Assembly: GCF_025380365.1 (NCBI RefSeq)
Contig: NZ_JAOCQF010000001.1
Span: 1,662,245-1,726,244, forward strand
Length of the DNA stretch: 64,000 nt
Direction: 5' to 3'
DNA from: Albidovulum sediminis
GTDB taxonomy: Bacteria > Pseudomonadota > Alphaproteobacteria > Rhodobacterales > Rhodobacteraceae
Part shown: positions 25,768-34,775 of the stretch, piece by piece
Layout of the letters: each line of letters begins with the position of its first letter
Numbering within the stretch: the stretch's first letter is position 1
Translations under genes and position numbers: made by a program
Notes under the pieces: model-generated
The model's input: only the letters and a program-made list of their open reading frames with translations
Databases searched by the model: none
Told to the model about the DNA's origin: nothing

Positions 25768-27090
25768 TCACGCCCCGCGACGGCGCTTCGCGCGCGGCGG
25801 GATTCCGGCAAGCGTCCGGTACTTCGCGACCGTGCGCCGCGCCAGGGCCGCCCCCTCGGGCAGGAGCCGTGCGGCAATCGCGCTGTCCGACAAGGGGCGC
25901 GCGGGATCTTCGGCGGCCACCATGGCGCGCATGCGTTCCAGCACCGCCTGAAGCGACAGCGGGTCTTCCTGTTGTCGTGCCAGCGGGACCGGCGCGCACA
26001 TCAGGTCGCGCAGGCACATCGTGTGCCGCGGGGTCCTGAGGAACAGCGCCGCCGTCACCCGGCTGACGGTGCTCCGGTGCAGCCCCGTCGCGGTGGCGAG
26101 GTCGTTGATCGTCAGCGCCGCCAGCGGGCCCTGCCCGCGCAGGTGCGCATCCTGCCGGGACACAATTTCGGCGGTGATCGCCAGCACCGTCGCGTGACGA
26201 CGTTCCAGCGCTTGAACCAGCGCCTTCGCCTCGCGCAGGGCCCCGGGAGCGACCCCTGACTGGGCCGGCCCGGCCGCCAGCCTCAGCTGCGGGGTTGTCC
26301 CGGCGTTCAGCTCGACCAGCCAGCCTTCCCCGTCGCGGCGCAGGATCAGGTCCGGGGCGCGCGCCACGGCAGGGGCCTGGCTGAAGGCGGCGCCGGGCTT
26401 GGGGTTCATCCGCCTGAGCGACCGCGCCATGTCCTGAACCGTGTCGGCATCGCAGCCGCAGGCCAGGGCCAGTGCGTCGATGTCGCCCGTGGCAAGAAGG
26501 CGCAGATTGTCCAGCAGGCGGTCGAAGGCGGGGGTCAGCAGCCCCTGCTCCTCGGCCTGAAGCCGAAGGCATTCGGCCAGCGAGCGGGCAAAAAGCCCGG
26601 TCGGCTCAGCGCCCTGCAACTGCCGCAGCACCCTTTCGGCGCGATCCGGCGTCACCCGCGCCTCCGCGGCGATCTCCGACAGGTCGGCACCCAGCCAGCC
26701 GGACGGCTCCAGCGCGCGCAGGAACGCCTGGGCGATCTGCCGGTCCCCCGGATCGCGCACCAGAAGCGGCAGTTGTGCCGCGACATGGGCAATCAGGCCG
26801 GGGTCCCCGTCGGCCACGCGCTCCGCCTCCAGGCCGCTGATGCCGGCCTGCGGCACCAGGGGCGGGCGCGATCTGCGCTCCGGCGGGGGGGCGACCTGCC
26901 GCATCAGCCCAAGCCAGGCTTCAGGTTCGGCGCCAGTTGCCGGGGCCAGCAGGCCGACTTCGGCCTGAAGGTCCGCGAGACGGGCCGAAAGCTCTGTATT
27001 GGACAGGGACAGAAAGCCGATCGCTTGCCGCAGCACCGGTGTCATGGCCAGTTGGCCGCGTTGCTTCAGCCCCAGGCCCAGTTCAAGCAC
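25768..27090 (-). CDS. rpoN: RNA polymerase sigma-54 factor (additional paralog likely)
   Basis: A 440-residue sigma-54. Region I (1-45) has the Gln/Leu-rich pattern GLGLKQRGQLAMTPVLRQAI that contacts the activator. The core-binding domain follows, then the HTH with TGLHRSTVSRV, and the RpoN box ARRTVAKYRT at 417-426 (the canonical final Glu is Thr). It lies immediately upstream of the importer operon on the same strand, away from the lptB-rpoN-hpf setting of the housekeeping gene. Rhodobacter species carry several specialised rpoN copies, so this is probably a dedicated one. Confidence 0.92.
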   Translation of the reverse strand: MLELGLGLKQRGQLAMTPVLRQAIGFLSLSNTELSARLADLQAEVGLLAPATGAEPEAWLGLMRQVAPPPERRSRPPLVPQAGISGLEAERVADGDPGLIAHVAAQLPLLVRDPGDRQIAQAFLRALEPSGWLGADLSEIAAEARVTPDRAERVLRQLQGAEPTGLFARSLAECLRLQAEEQGLLTPAFDRLLDNLRLLATGDIDALALACGCDADTVQDMARSLRRMNPKPGAAFSQAPAVARAPDLILRRDGEGWLVELNAGTTPQLRLAAGPAQSGVAPGALREAKALVQALERRHATVLAITAEIVSRQDAHLRGQGPLAALTINDLATATGLHRSTVSRVTAALFLRTPRHTMCLRDLMCAPVPLARQQEDPLSLQAVLERMRAMVAAEDPARPLSDSAIAARLLPEGAALARRTVAKYRTLAGIPPRAKRRRGA

Positions 27091-27105
27091 GGTACTCTCC
27101 CCTTG

Positions 27106-27120
27106 CCCCCGTCACGGGGG
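27106..27120. promoter_or_regulatory. Perfect palindrome in the rpoN upstream region
   Basis: CCCCCGT-C-ACGGGGG is a perfect inverted repeat with 7-base arms, 16 bases before the rpoN start. It could be an operator or a leader hairpin close to the ribosome binding site (AAGGGGAGAG). No matching site was seen elsewhere. Confidence 0.35.
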
Positions 27121-27262
27121 TGCGCGGCCGCCGCAATGGCGCGGGCCGCCCATGGCGCCCGCATCGGCGCCCGGATCATGGCGTCACCCGATCACGGCCC
27201 GTCTGCCACCAGCATGATCGTCATTCGGCCGGCGGGCAACCCTTGACCGCGCCCGCGCGGGA

Positions 27263-28834
27263 TCAGTACCACATGTCCGGCATCGCGGCCTTGCGGCGTG
27301 CCATGAAGTCGAGAAGCGCCTCGTCCGTGGCCTCGTCGAGCGGCGGGGCCACATACTCGCGCAGGAGCTTCTTCCAGCGGGCATTGGCGCGCTGGGCATG
27401 GTCGATACCGCCCTGTTCGTCCCAGGTTTCCCACGGCTGGTTGTCGTCCAGCGCGCTGTCCCAATAGGCGGTTTCGTAGTGCCGCAGCGTGTGCTGGGTG
27501 CTGAACAGGTGCTGGCCGGGCCCAAGCTCTGCCAGCGCATCGAAGCCCAGCGTGTCCTCGTTCACCGCCATCCCGTCGAGATAGGCATGGAGCGCGCCGC
27601 ACATGTCGGTGTCCATCACCAGCTTCTCGTAGGACATCGACAGGAGCCCGTCGAGGAATCCCGCCGAGTGGAGCACATAGTTCGCGCCGCCCTGCACCGC
27701 AGACATCATCGACATCATGCTTTGCTGCATCGCCTGCCCGTCGGGCAGCTTCGACGTGCTGAAGTTCCCCGCGCAACGCAGCGGCAGGTTCAGGCGGCGG
27801 GCAAGCTGGCCCATCGCCAGCGATCCGATCGCCGGTTCCGGCGTGCCGAAGGTGGGCGAGCCGGAGCGGAGCGACATCGAGGAGAAGAACGAGGCGAGGA
27901 TCGCGGGCGCGCCGGGGCGGACAAGTTGGGTCAGCGCACAGGAGGCCATGCTTTCCGCCAGACCCTGCGCCACCATACCGGCGGTGGTCAGCGGCGCAAC
28001 CGCCCCACCAAGGAGGAATGGGAGGTGGATCGAGCCCTGATTAGCCGCCGCATAGGCGCGGATGCCCGCAGTGGTGACGCCATCGAGGACCAGCGGCGAG
28101 GTGGTGTTGAAGTTGCCCATCACCACGCAGTTGCGGTCGGTGAACTCCGTCCCGAAGACGATCCGCGCCATCTCCACGCTGTCCTCCGCCCGTTCGGCGG
28201 CGGTGATCGAGCCGAGGAAGGCGCGGTCGGAATAGCGGATGTGGGAATAGACCATGTCCAGATGGCGCTTGTTCACCGGCACGTCGGTCGGCTCGCAAAC
28301 CGTGCCGCCGGAATGGTGCAGCCAGGGCGATGACTGGGAAAGCTTCACGAAGTTGCGGAAGTCCTCGATCGTGCCGTAGCGGCGCCCGCGGTCGAGGTCC
28401 ATGACGAAGGGCGACCCGTAGGAGGGGGCGAAGACCACGTTCCGGCCGCCGATCCGAACGTTGTTGGCGGGATTGCGGGCGTGCTGGGTGAACTCGGCCG
28501 GGGCGATCTTCAGGATCTCGCGCAGCATGCCGGGCTCGAACCGGATCCGCCAGACATCGGCGGATTGTGCGGTCACCTCGGCCCCGGCCTGCCGGTAAAG
28601 GCGCATCGCCTCGGCGTCGTCGCGCAGCTCGATGCCGATCTCGGCGAGGATGCGGTCCGCCGTCGCCTCGATGGCGGTCAGGCTTTCGTCCGACAGGATG
28701 TCGTAGGTCGGGATGTTCCGCACGATGTAGGGGCGGTGGATGCCCGGTTCGACGCCGGCACGGGCGTCGCGGCGCTGCTGGCGCCCTCCGCGCTGGCGCC
28801 GCGCCTCGTCCCGCATGGTGTCGCCGTCTGCCAT
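27263..28834 (-). CDS. Trimethylamine methyltransferase family (MttB-like), no pyrrolysine
   Basis: A 523-residue cytosolic protein of the MttB/DUF superfamily of TIM-barrel methyltransferases. The frame is open throughout, so the amber codon for pyrrolysine found in true TMA methyltransferase is absent. Such non-Pyl members demethylate quaternary amines such as glycine betaine, proline betaine or carnitine, passing the methyl group to a corrinoid protein. No corrinoid protein, MtrH-type or reactivase gene lies in this window. The gene is divergent from a LysR gene 92 bases away, which probably controls it, and is followed by rpoN. Confidence 0.85.
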   Translation of the reverse strand: MADGDTMRDEARRQRGGRQQRRDARAGVEPGIHRPYIVRNIPTYDILSDESLTAIEATADRILAEIGIELRDDAEAMRLYRQAGAEVTAQSADVWRIRFEPGMLREILKIAPAEFTQHARNPANNVRIGGRNVVFAPSYGSPFVMDLDRGRRYGTIEDFRNFVKLSQSSPWLHHSGGTVCEPTDVPVNKRHLDMVYSHIRYSDRAFLGSITAAERAEDSVEMARIVFGTEFTDRNCVVMGNFNTTSPLVLDGVTTAGIRAYAAANQGSIHLPFLLGGAVAPLTTAGMVAQGLAESMASCALTQLVRPGAPAILASFFSSMSLRSGSPTFGTPEPAIGSLAMGQLARRLNLPLRCAGNFSTSKLPDGQAMQQSMMSMMSAVQGGANYVLHSAGFLDGLLSMSYEKLVMDTDMCGALHAYLDGMAVNEDTLGFDALAELGPGQHLFSTQHTLRHYETAYWDSALDDNQPWETWDEQGGIDHAQRANARWKKLLREYVAPPLDEATDEALLDFMARRKAAMPDMWY

Positions 28835-28926
28835 GATCCCGCCTTTCGATAAGCCGAAATCAGGCTAGTTTCTCGTTTCTGCGCTGTAATGCTGGAAAAT
28901 TCTCACAAACTTGATAAGCATGATTT

Positions 28927-29838
28927 ATGGACAATCTGCGCCGCCTGCTGCCTTCGATCAACAGCCTTGTCGTTTTCGAGGCAGCCGGGCGCCTGTCGAG
29001 CTTCACCGCCGCCGCGCGCGAACTGCAGATGACGCAGGCCGCGGTTTCCTACGCGATCAACCGGCTTGAGGATCACCTCGGCGCCGCGCTGTTCCTGCGC
29101 GAACACCGCCGCGTGCGGCTGAGCGAGGCGGGTGAGCGGTTTCATGCCGACGTCTCGATCGGGCTGTCGCACATCCATCGGTCGGCGCAGGACCTGCGCG
29201 CGGTCGCGACGGGCGGGCATGTGACGCTGTCCTGTTCCACCGCCTTCGCGGCCTTCTGGATGGTGCCGCGCATGGCACAGTTCCGAGAGGCGTTGCCGCA
29301 CATCGACCTCAGGATCCAGACGGCGGATCGCGACCTCGACCTTGTGGGCGAAGGCATCCTCCTTGCCGTCCGCGGCGGCGATCCGGACGACTGGCCGCAG
29401 TACAACGCCGAACCGCTGGCGGCCGAGGAAATCTTTCCGGTCTGCGGGGCGGGCTACCTGGCCAACCGCCAAGCCCCCGAAGATGCGGCCGACCTTCTGG
29501 CGCACCACCTGATCCACCTGGAGGAGCCGTTCCGGTCGGCCGCGACGTGGCGCGACTGGTTCGCCGCGGCGGGGATCGAGGGGCGGCGCGTGCCGAAGGG
29601 CCTGCAGATCAACGACTACGTGCTGGTCGTGCAGTCGGTGATCGCCGGTCAGGGGGTGGCGCTTGGCTGGCGCCACCTGGTCGAGGACCTGGTGAGCACG
29701 GGCGTCTTGGTGCGCCTGACCGGGCACATGCTCTCCACCGGCATGAACTTCCACGTCATCTGGCCGCGCGAGGCGGCACTGACGCGTGCGGCGCAGGAGG
29801 TGCGCGACTGGCTTCTGGAGCAGCGGGACGCGCCGTGA
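28927..29838 (+). CDS. LysR family transcriptional regulator
   Basis: A 303-residue regulator. The N-terminal winged HTH (about 8-66) reads FEAAGRLSSFTAAARELQMT followed by QAAVSYAINRLEDHLG, close to the GcvA-type pattern. A periplasmic-binding-like effector domain follows. It is transcribed divergently from the MttB-family gene over a 92-base gap, the classic LysR arrangement, so the methyltransferase is the likely target and a methylated amine the likely inducer. AT-rich sequence just before the start could hold the shared operator. Confidence 0.9.
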   Translation: MDNLRRLLPSINSLVVFEAAGRLSSFTAAARELQMTQAAVSYAINRLEDHLGAALFLREHRRVRLSEAGERFHADVSIGLSHIHRSAQDLRAVATGGHVTLSCSTAFAAFWMVPRMAQFREALPHIDLRIQTADRDLDLVGEGILLAVRGGDPDDWPQYNAEPLAAEEIFPVCGAGYLANRQAPEDAADLLAHHLIHLEEPFRSAATWRDWFAAAGIEGRRVPKGLQINDYVLVVQSVIAGQGVALGWRHLVEDLVSTGVLVRLTGHMLSTGMNFHVIWPREAALTRAAQEVRDWLLEQRDAP

Positions 29839-29867
29839 TCGCGCCGCCGGGGACCGGCCCGGCGGCC

Positions 29868-31499
29868 TCAGGCGGTGTCGATGGCGACCAGACGCTCGAA
29901 CAGCCGCGCGACCGCCTCGGCGCCGGGGTCGTTGTTGCCTTCGAGCTTCGCGGCGCTGATGTAGCTGGCCCGCCCCGCCTTCGCCTTGGTGATCGTGGCG
30001 GTGAAGTCCGCCCCCCTGCGCGCGGCGGCGGCGGCGGCCGCAAGGCCCTGCGGCAGGGCCTCGATCGCGGGCAGCAGCGCGTCGATCATGGTCCGGTCGC
30101 CCTGCCGCGCGCCGCCCACCTCCTGTATGCGGTCGAGACCGGACCGCAGCGCGCCGAACGCGTCCTCTCCGCCGGACGAGGCATCGCCGGCGGCGGCGAA
30201 GAAGATCGCGAGCAGCACGCCCGACGACCCGCCCATGGTCTGGCTCAGTTCCAGCCCCACCGCGCGATAAAGCTGGGTCAGGTCGGCCAGCGGCATCCGG
30301 TCGAGCGCGTCGATGAGCGCACGCGACGCCGTGGCCAGCGTCGTGCCGGTGTCGCCGTCGCCGGATTTCGCGTCGAGCGCGTTCAGGTCGGCCTCCGCCT
30401 CGATAAGGATGCGGCAGCAGCGCTCGATGAAGCGGCGTGTCGCGTCGTTCCGCGAGGGCATCGGCAGGATCGGCGTCAGCCCGTCCGGTAGCGGCAATAC
30501 CTCCACGGGGCCGACCGGCAGGCATCCGGGCCAGGCCGAAGGCGCCACCGGCGCCGACAGCGCGGCCTCGTCGGCCTTGGTGACCGGGAGGAGCGAGACC
30601 GAGAACCCCTGCATGTCGAGCGAGGTCATCAGGGGCGCAGGCCCGACCAGCCAGCGGACCTGATCGCCGATGCGCGACTGCACCAGTTCCTCCGCCAGCA
30701 CCGCCATCTCCAGGGGCGTCGCGCCCCCGAGGTTGTTCAGAAGCGCCACATGCGGCCCCGGCCCGACATGCGGGGCCAGCCGGTCCACCACCATCGCCAT
30801 CGCGTTGCGCGCATTGACGAAATCGACCTGCTCGATCCCCGCCTCGCCGTGGATGCCAAGGCCAAGCTCGGCCTTGCCCGGCCCGATCCGGTCCACCTTG
30901 GGCGAGCCCGGCACCGTGCAGGTGTCTAGCGACATGCCGATCGAGACGACACCCGAGATCACGCGTTCCGCCGCCTCGGTGACCGCCTCGAGCGAGGCGC
31001 CCCGGTCCGCCAGCGCGCCGGCGATCTTGTGCACGAACAGCGTCCCCGCCACGCCGCGCGCCTGCGGCAGGTCGGGAAGGGCCACGTCGTCGTCCACGAT
31101 CACCATGTTGACCCGGCGCCCGAAGGCCCGCGCCCGCTCGGCGGCCAGGCCGAAGTTCAGCCGGTCGCCGGTGTAGTTCTTGACGATCAGCAGGCAGCCC
31201 GCCTTGCCCGTCACCGCAAGGATGCCCGCCAGCACCGCGTCGACCGAGGGCGAGGCGAAGACGTCGCCGCAGACCGCCGCCGTCAGCATCCCCTGCCCGA
31301 CGAAGCCCGCGTGCGACGGCTCATGCCCCGAGCCGCCACCAGAGACGAGCGCGACCCTGGACTTGTCCCAGTCGGTCCGGACCACGACCTTGATATGCGG
31401 ATACCCGTCAAGCCGCGCCAGCCGCCCGCCGCCGGTCCTGAGAGTGCCGTCGATCGCCTCGGTGACAAGGTTTTCCTTGGTGTTGATGAACTGCTTCAT
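29868..31499 (-). CDS. Fused DhaK-DhaL dihydroxyacetone-type kinase
   Basis: A 543-residue ATP-dependent kinase. The N-terminal DhaK domain has GGGSGHEP (54-61) and the substrate-binding His217 in LGIHGEAGIE, which forms a hemiaminal with the ketone. The C-terminal DhaL domain (from about 350) has Asp376, Asp381 and Asp383 in LDAKSGDGDTGTT for Mg-ATP. Members phosphorylate dihydroxyacetone, glyceraldehyde or tetruloses. It is the last gene of the ABC operon, 12 bases after the second ATPase, so its substrate is probably the imported compound or its oxidised form. Confidence 0.92.
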   Translation of the reverse strand: MKQFINTKENLVTEAIDGTLRTGGGRLARLDGYPHIKVVVRTDWDKSRVALVSGGGSGHEPSHAGFVGQGMLTAAVCGDVFASPSVDAVLAGILAVTGKAGCLLIVKNYTGDRLNFGLAAERARAFGRRVNMVIVDDDVALPDLPQARGVAGTLFVHKIAGALADRGASLEAVTEAAERVISGVVSIGMSLDTCTVPGSPKVDRIGPGKAELGLGIHGEAGIEQVDFVNARNAMAMVVDRLAPHVGPGPHVALLNNLGGATPLEMAVLAEELVQSRIGDQVRWLVGPAPLMTSLDMQGFSVSLLPVTKADEAALSAPVAPSAWPGCLPVGPVEVLPLPDGLTPILPMPSRNDATRRFIERCCRILIEAEADLNALDAKSGDGDTGTTLATASRALIDALDRMPLADLTQLYRAVGLELSQTMGGSSGVLLAIFFAAAGDASSGGEDAFGALRSGLDRIQEVGGARQGDRTMIDALLPAIEALPQGLAAAAAAARRGADFTATITKAKAGRASYISAAKLEGNNDPGAEAVARLFERLVAIDTA

Positions 31500-31511
31500 G
31501 GCCTGTCCTCC

Positions 31512-32507
31512 TCAGGCGACGCGCCGGCCGGCGGCGTCGAAATAGAGCGGATCGCGCGGAGCGATCAGGATGCGGTCGCCGGATTCGAGACCGCTGTGGG
31601 CGTCGGTCAAGGTCACGATCTCATGCCCGGCAAGCCTGAGATGCAGGCGCGTCTGATCGCCGAGATGCTCCATCCGGATCACTTCGGACGGCTGGCCCGT
31701 GCCTTGCAGGATGTGTTCGGGGCGAAGCCCGATGAAGCGCGCGCCCGACGGCGCGCCGGGGAAGAGGTCCGCCGGCAGGGTATTGATGCGCGGCAGCCCG
31801 AGGCGGGTCGCGACGTAAAGGCTGACGGGGTCCTCGTATATCTCGCGGGGGGGCGCGAACTGGACCAGCCGGCCCTGGTCAAGTACGCCGACATGGGTCG
31901 CCATCGTCATCGCCTCGATCTGGTCGTGGGTCACGTAGAGAAGCGTGGCGCCAAGATCCTCCTGGATCCGCTTCAGCTCGATCCGGAGTTCCGCCCTGAG
32001 CCGCGCGTCGAGCGAGGACAGCGGTTCGTCCATCAGATGGATTGCCGGATCGCGCACCAGCGCCCGCCCGATCGAGACGCGCTGCATCTCGCCGCCCGAA
32101 AGCTGCGTCGCCTTGTTGTCGAGCTTGTGGGAAATGCGCAGCACCTCCGCCACCGCGCCGACCTTGCGGGCGATCGCGTCCTCCGGCGTGCGCAGGATCG
32201 GCGAGCGGAGCGGAAAGGCGAGGTTGTCGCGCACGCTGAGGTGCGGATAGAGTGAATATTGCTGGAAGACCATGGTGACATTGCGCTGCGCGGGCGTCTC
32301 TCGCAGGACCGAGCGGCCGTCGATCAGCACCTCGCCCCGGTCGGGCGCCTCAAGCCCCGAGATCAGACGGAGAGTCGTGGTCTTGCCCGCCCCGGTGGGG
32401 CCGAGAAGGACCACGAAGGCCCCGTTCGGGATCGCCAGGGACAGGTCCGAGACCGCCTGGGTCTTGCCGAAGGATTTCGACACGTCGCGCAGCGTGACAT
32501 CAGCCAT
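31512..32507 (-). CDS. Sugar/polyol ABC transporter ATPase (UgpC/MalK-like)
   Basis: A 331-residue ATPase with Walker A GPTGAGKTT, signature LSGGEMQR, Walker B IHLMDEP and the H-loop THD. A C-terminal TOBE-like regulatory part contains FIGLRPEHI. It overlaps the preceding ATPase gene by eight bases. Having two different MalK-type ATPases in one operon resembles the rhizobial glycerol transporter (GlpS/GlpT) and differs from single-ATPase maltose systems. Confidence 0.9.
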   Translation of the reverse strand: MADVTLRDVSKSFGKTQAVSDLSLAIPNGAFVVLLGPTGAGKTTTLRLISGLEAPDRGEVLIDGRSVLRETPAQRNVTMVFQQYSLYPHLSVRDNLAFPLRSPILRTPEDAIARKVGAVAEVLRISHKLDNKATQLSGGEMQRVSIGRALVRDPAIHLMDEPLSSLDARLRAELRIELKRIQEDLGATLLYVTHDQIEAMTMATHVGVLDQGRLVQFAPPREIYEDPVSLYVATRLGLPRINTLPADLFPGAPSGARFIGLRPEHILQGTGQPSEVIRMEHLGDQTRLHLRLAGHEIVTLTDAHSGLESGDRILIAPRDPLYFDAAGRRVA

Positions 32508-33597
32508 GGGCCAGCACCCCCTCGTTCAGCTCTGACCTGAGCGCGCGCCCCGACTGCGCATCGAAGAGCGTCACGGTCGCCCCCTCGAACGCCAGCCCGA
32601 CCATGTCGCCCGGACGCGCCGGCTGGTCAGACGGGATGCGCGCCTTGGCCTCTCCGTTCGGGGTCTCGATGGTCACGATCTGCGTGGTGCCAAGGTATTC
32701 GGCCGCGCGCACCCTGCCCCTGTAGCCCGCGCTGTCGGACAGCCGGATGAACTCGGGGCGGACACCATAAACGATGTCGCCCTCGAACGCCTCCCGCGCG
32801 GCGGGGATGGGCAGCGCCTGGTGATGGACCGAAACCCGGTCGGCGCCGGGGCGGACCGCACCGTGGAAATGCAGGAAATTCATTGCCGGGGAGCCGATGA
32901 AATCCGCGACGAACATCGTGGCGGGCTTGTCGTAGATGTCGCGCGGCGTCCCGAACTGTTCCACCACACCGTGGTTCATGACCACGATCTTGTCGCCCAT
33001 CTGCATCGCCTCGAGCTGGTCGTGGGTGACATAGACGGTGGTCGCCCCCATGCGGTCGTGCAGCGCGCGCAGTTCCTGGCTCATGTGTTCGCGGAACTCC
33101 GCGTCGAGCGCGCCGAGGGGCTCGTCCATCATGAAGGCCTTGGGGTTGCGGACGATGGCCCGGCCAAGTGCCACGCGCTGACGGTCGCCACCCGAGAGCC
33201 CGCCCACCGGCCGGTCGAGGATGCCCTCGATCCCGAGGATGCGGGCAATCTCCCCCACCCTCGCGCGGACCTGGCTGCGCGGCATCCCCTGGCTGACCAG
33301 CGGGTAGGAAATGTTCCGGCGCACGTTCATGTGCGGGTAAAGCGCGAACATCTGGAACACGAAGGCGATGTCGCGTTCCGATGCCGGTTTCTGGCCCACC
33401 TCCTCGCCGTCGATCCAGATCTCTCCGCTGGTCGGCAATTCCAGCCCGGCGATCATCCGGAGCGTCGTCGTCTTGCCGCACCCCGAGGGGCCGAGGAGCA
33501 TGAAGAACTCCCCGTCCTCGATCTTGAACGAGGACGAGCGGACGGCGGTGAAGGCGCCGAACTGCTTGCAGAGGTTCCTGATGACGATCTCGGCCAT
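32500..33597 (-). CDS. Sugar/polyol ABC transporter ATPase (UgpC/MalK-like)
   Basis: A 365-residue ATPase. Walker [10 protein letters not shown], signature LSGGDRQR, Walker B AFMMDEP and H-loop THD are present, followed by a MalK-type C-terminal domain with YGVRPEFIRL. The start at 33597 begins the conserved MAEIVIRNL; the frame extends upstream without signal. It pairs with the second ATPase downstream as a likely heterodimer. Two bases separate it from the small membrane protein gene. Confidence 0.9.
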   Translation of the reverse strand: MAEIVIRNLCKQFGAFTAVRSSSFKIEDGEFFMLLGPSGCGKTTTLRMIAGLELPTSGEIWIDGEEVGQKPASERDIAFVFQMFALYPHMNVRRNISYPLVSQGMPRSQVRARVGEIARILGIEGILDRPVGGLSGGDRQRVALGRAIVRNPKAFMMDEPLGALDAEFREHMSQELRALHDRMGATTVYVTHDQLEAMQMGDKIVVMNHGVVEQFGTPRDIYDKPATMFVADFIGSPAMNFLHFHGAVRPGADRVSVHHQALPIPAAREAFEGDIVYGVRPEFIRLSDSAGYRGRVRAAEYLGTTQIVTIETPNGEAKARIPSDQPARPGDMVGLAFEGATVTLFDAQSGRALRSELNEGVLAHG

Positions 33598-33599
33598 GG

Positions 33600-33788
33600 C
33601 TATTCCGGGAAATGGCTGACGATGACGAACATCACCGTTCCGGCCAGCGTGACTAGGAAGGACCAGGTGTAGGCCCAGAGCGCGAAGGGCTGCATCAGCA
33701 TCACCACGCCAAGCGCGATGAGGATCGAGGCGACCATCTCCCACGGGCCGCGGCGCAGGCGCAGGAGTGCGGCGACAAAGCTAGCCAT
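33600..33788 (-). CDS. Small two-segment membrane protein of the polyol ABC operon
   Basis: A 62-residue protein with two hydrophobic segments (about 16-34 and 40-58) and a basic N-terminal stretch. It lies between the permease and ATPase genes, two bases before the ATPase start. Rhizobial glycerol ABC operons carry a comparable small membrane gene (glpU/DUF2160) in the same operon type, though this protein is shorter and I do not recognise a DUF2160 signature. It may be an accessory transporter subunit. Confidence 0.7.
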   Translation of the reverse strand: MASFVAALLRLRRGPWEMVASILIALGVVMLMQPFALWAYTWSFLVTLAGTVMFVIVSHFPE

Positions 33789-33836
33789 GGCGGCATTCCT
33801 TTCGTTCGGCGCGCGCCATCCGTTCCGGCCGCCCGC

Positions 33837-34775
33837 TCATTTGCGCACCGCCCCGAAGGTGATCCCGCGCAGGAGATGCTTCCTGAGGAGGATGGTGAAG
33901 ACCATCACCGGCAGCAGGAACAGCGTCGCCCCGGCGGCCACGGCGGGCCAGTCCTTGCCCACCCCGATGATGGTCGGGATGAAGGGCGGCGCGGTCTGCG
34001 CCTGTCCCGAGGTCAGGAGCACGGCGAAGGCGTATTCGTTCCAGGCGAAGATCAGGCAGAAGATCGCGGTCGAGGCGATGCCGGTCGCGGCCTGCGGCAG
34101 CACCACCTTGTAGAACGCCTGAAAGCGGGTGTAGCCGTCGATCAGCGCCGCTTCCTCGTATTCGCGCGGGATCTCGTCGATGAAGCCCTTGAGCAACCAG
34201 ACGGCGAGCGAGATGTTCACCGCAGTGTAGAGCAGGATCATGCCCAGATGCGTGTCCGAAAGCCCGAGCGTGCGGAACATCAGGAAGATCGGGATCGCGA
34301 CCGCGATCGGCGGCATCATCCGCGTGGACAGGATGAAGAACAGGAGGTCGTCCTTCAACGGCACCTTGAACCGCGAGAACGCATAGGCCGCGAGCGTGCC
34401 GAGGAACACCGACAGGAAGGTCGAGCCAAAGCCGATGACGACCGAGTTCAGGAACCGCTCGCCATAACGCGAGGGGCCGGAGATGACCATGCCATACTGC
34501 CGGACGATCCCGTCGTACCAGGTTTCGGGCGGCCCCATCGCCTCCAGCGCCTCGGGCGTGGCGCGCGAACGGGTGGTGAAGAGGTTCACATAGCCTTCGA
34601 GCGTCGGATCGAACACCACCTTCGGCGGATAGGCGATGGCGTCGGCGGGCGACTTGAACCCGGTCGCGATGATCCACAGAAGCGGCAGGATGGTGATCAG
34701 CGCGTAAAGGACGACCAGCGTTCCGGCGATCCATTTCTGCCGGGGCGTGGGTTCGGTGATGGAATAGCCGCTCAT
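33837..34775 (-). CDS. Sugar/polyol ABC permease (MalG-like)
   Basis: A 312-residue inner-membrane protein with about six segments. The EAA loop reads EYEEAALIDGYTRFQAFYKVVLP. The long periplasmic part after the first helix (about 40-110) is unusual for MalG-type subunits but is seen in glycerol/polyol systems. The ATG at 34775 overlaps the stop of the partner permease (ATGA). Confidence 0.9.
   Translation of the reverse strand: MSGYSITEPTPRQKWIAGTLVVLYALITILPLLWIIATGFKSPADAIAYPPKVVFDPTLEGYVNLFTTRSRATPEALEAMGPPETWYDGIVRQYGMVISGPSRYGERFLNSVVIGFGSTFLSVFLGTLAAYAFSRFKVPLKDDLLFFILSTRMMPPIAVAIPIFLMFRTLGLSDTHLGMILLYTAVNISLAVWLLKGFIDEIPREYEEAALIDGYTRFQAFYKVVLPQAATGIASTAIFCLIFAWNEYAFAVLLTSGQAQTAPPFIPTIIGVGKDWPAVAAGATLFLLPVMVFTILLRKHLLRGITFGAVRK

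Noticed and set aside
27263-28834. In-frame amber codon for pyrrolysine in the MttB-like gene
   Set aside because: The frame is uninterrupted by stops and no pyl genes are nearby, so it is the non-pyrrolysine type.
28835-28926. A sigma-54 promoter for the MttB-like gene
   Set aside because: No TGGCAC-N5-GC pattern at correct spacing is present in this gap on the minus strand.
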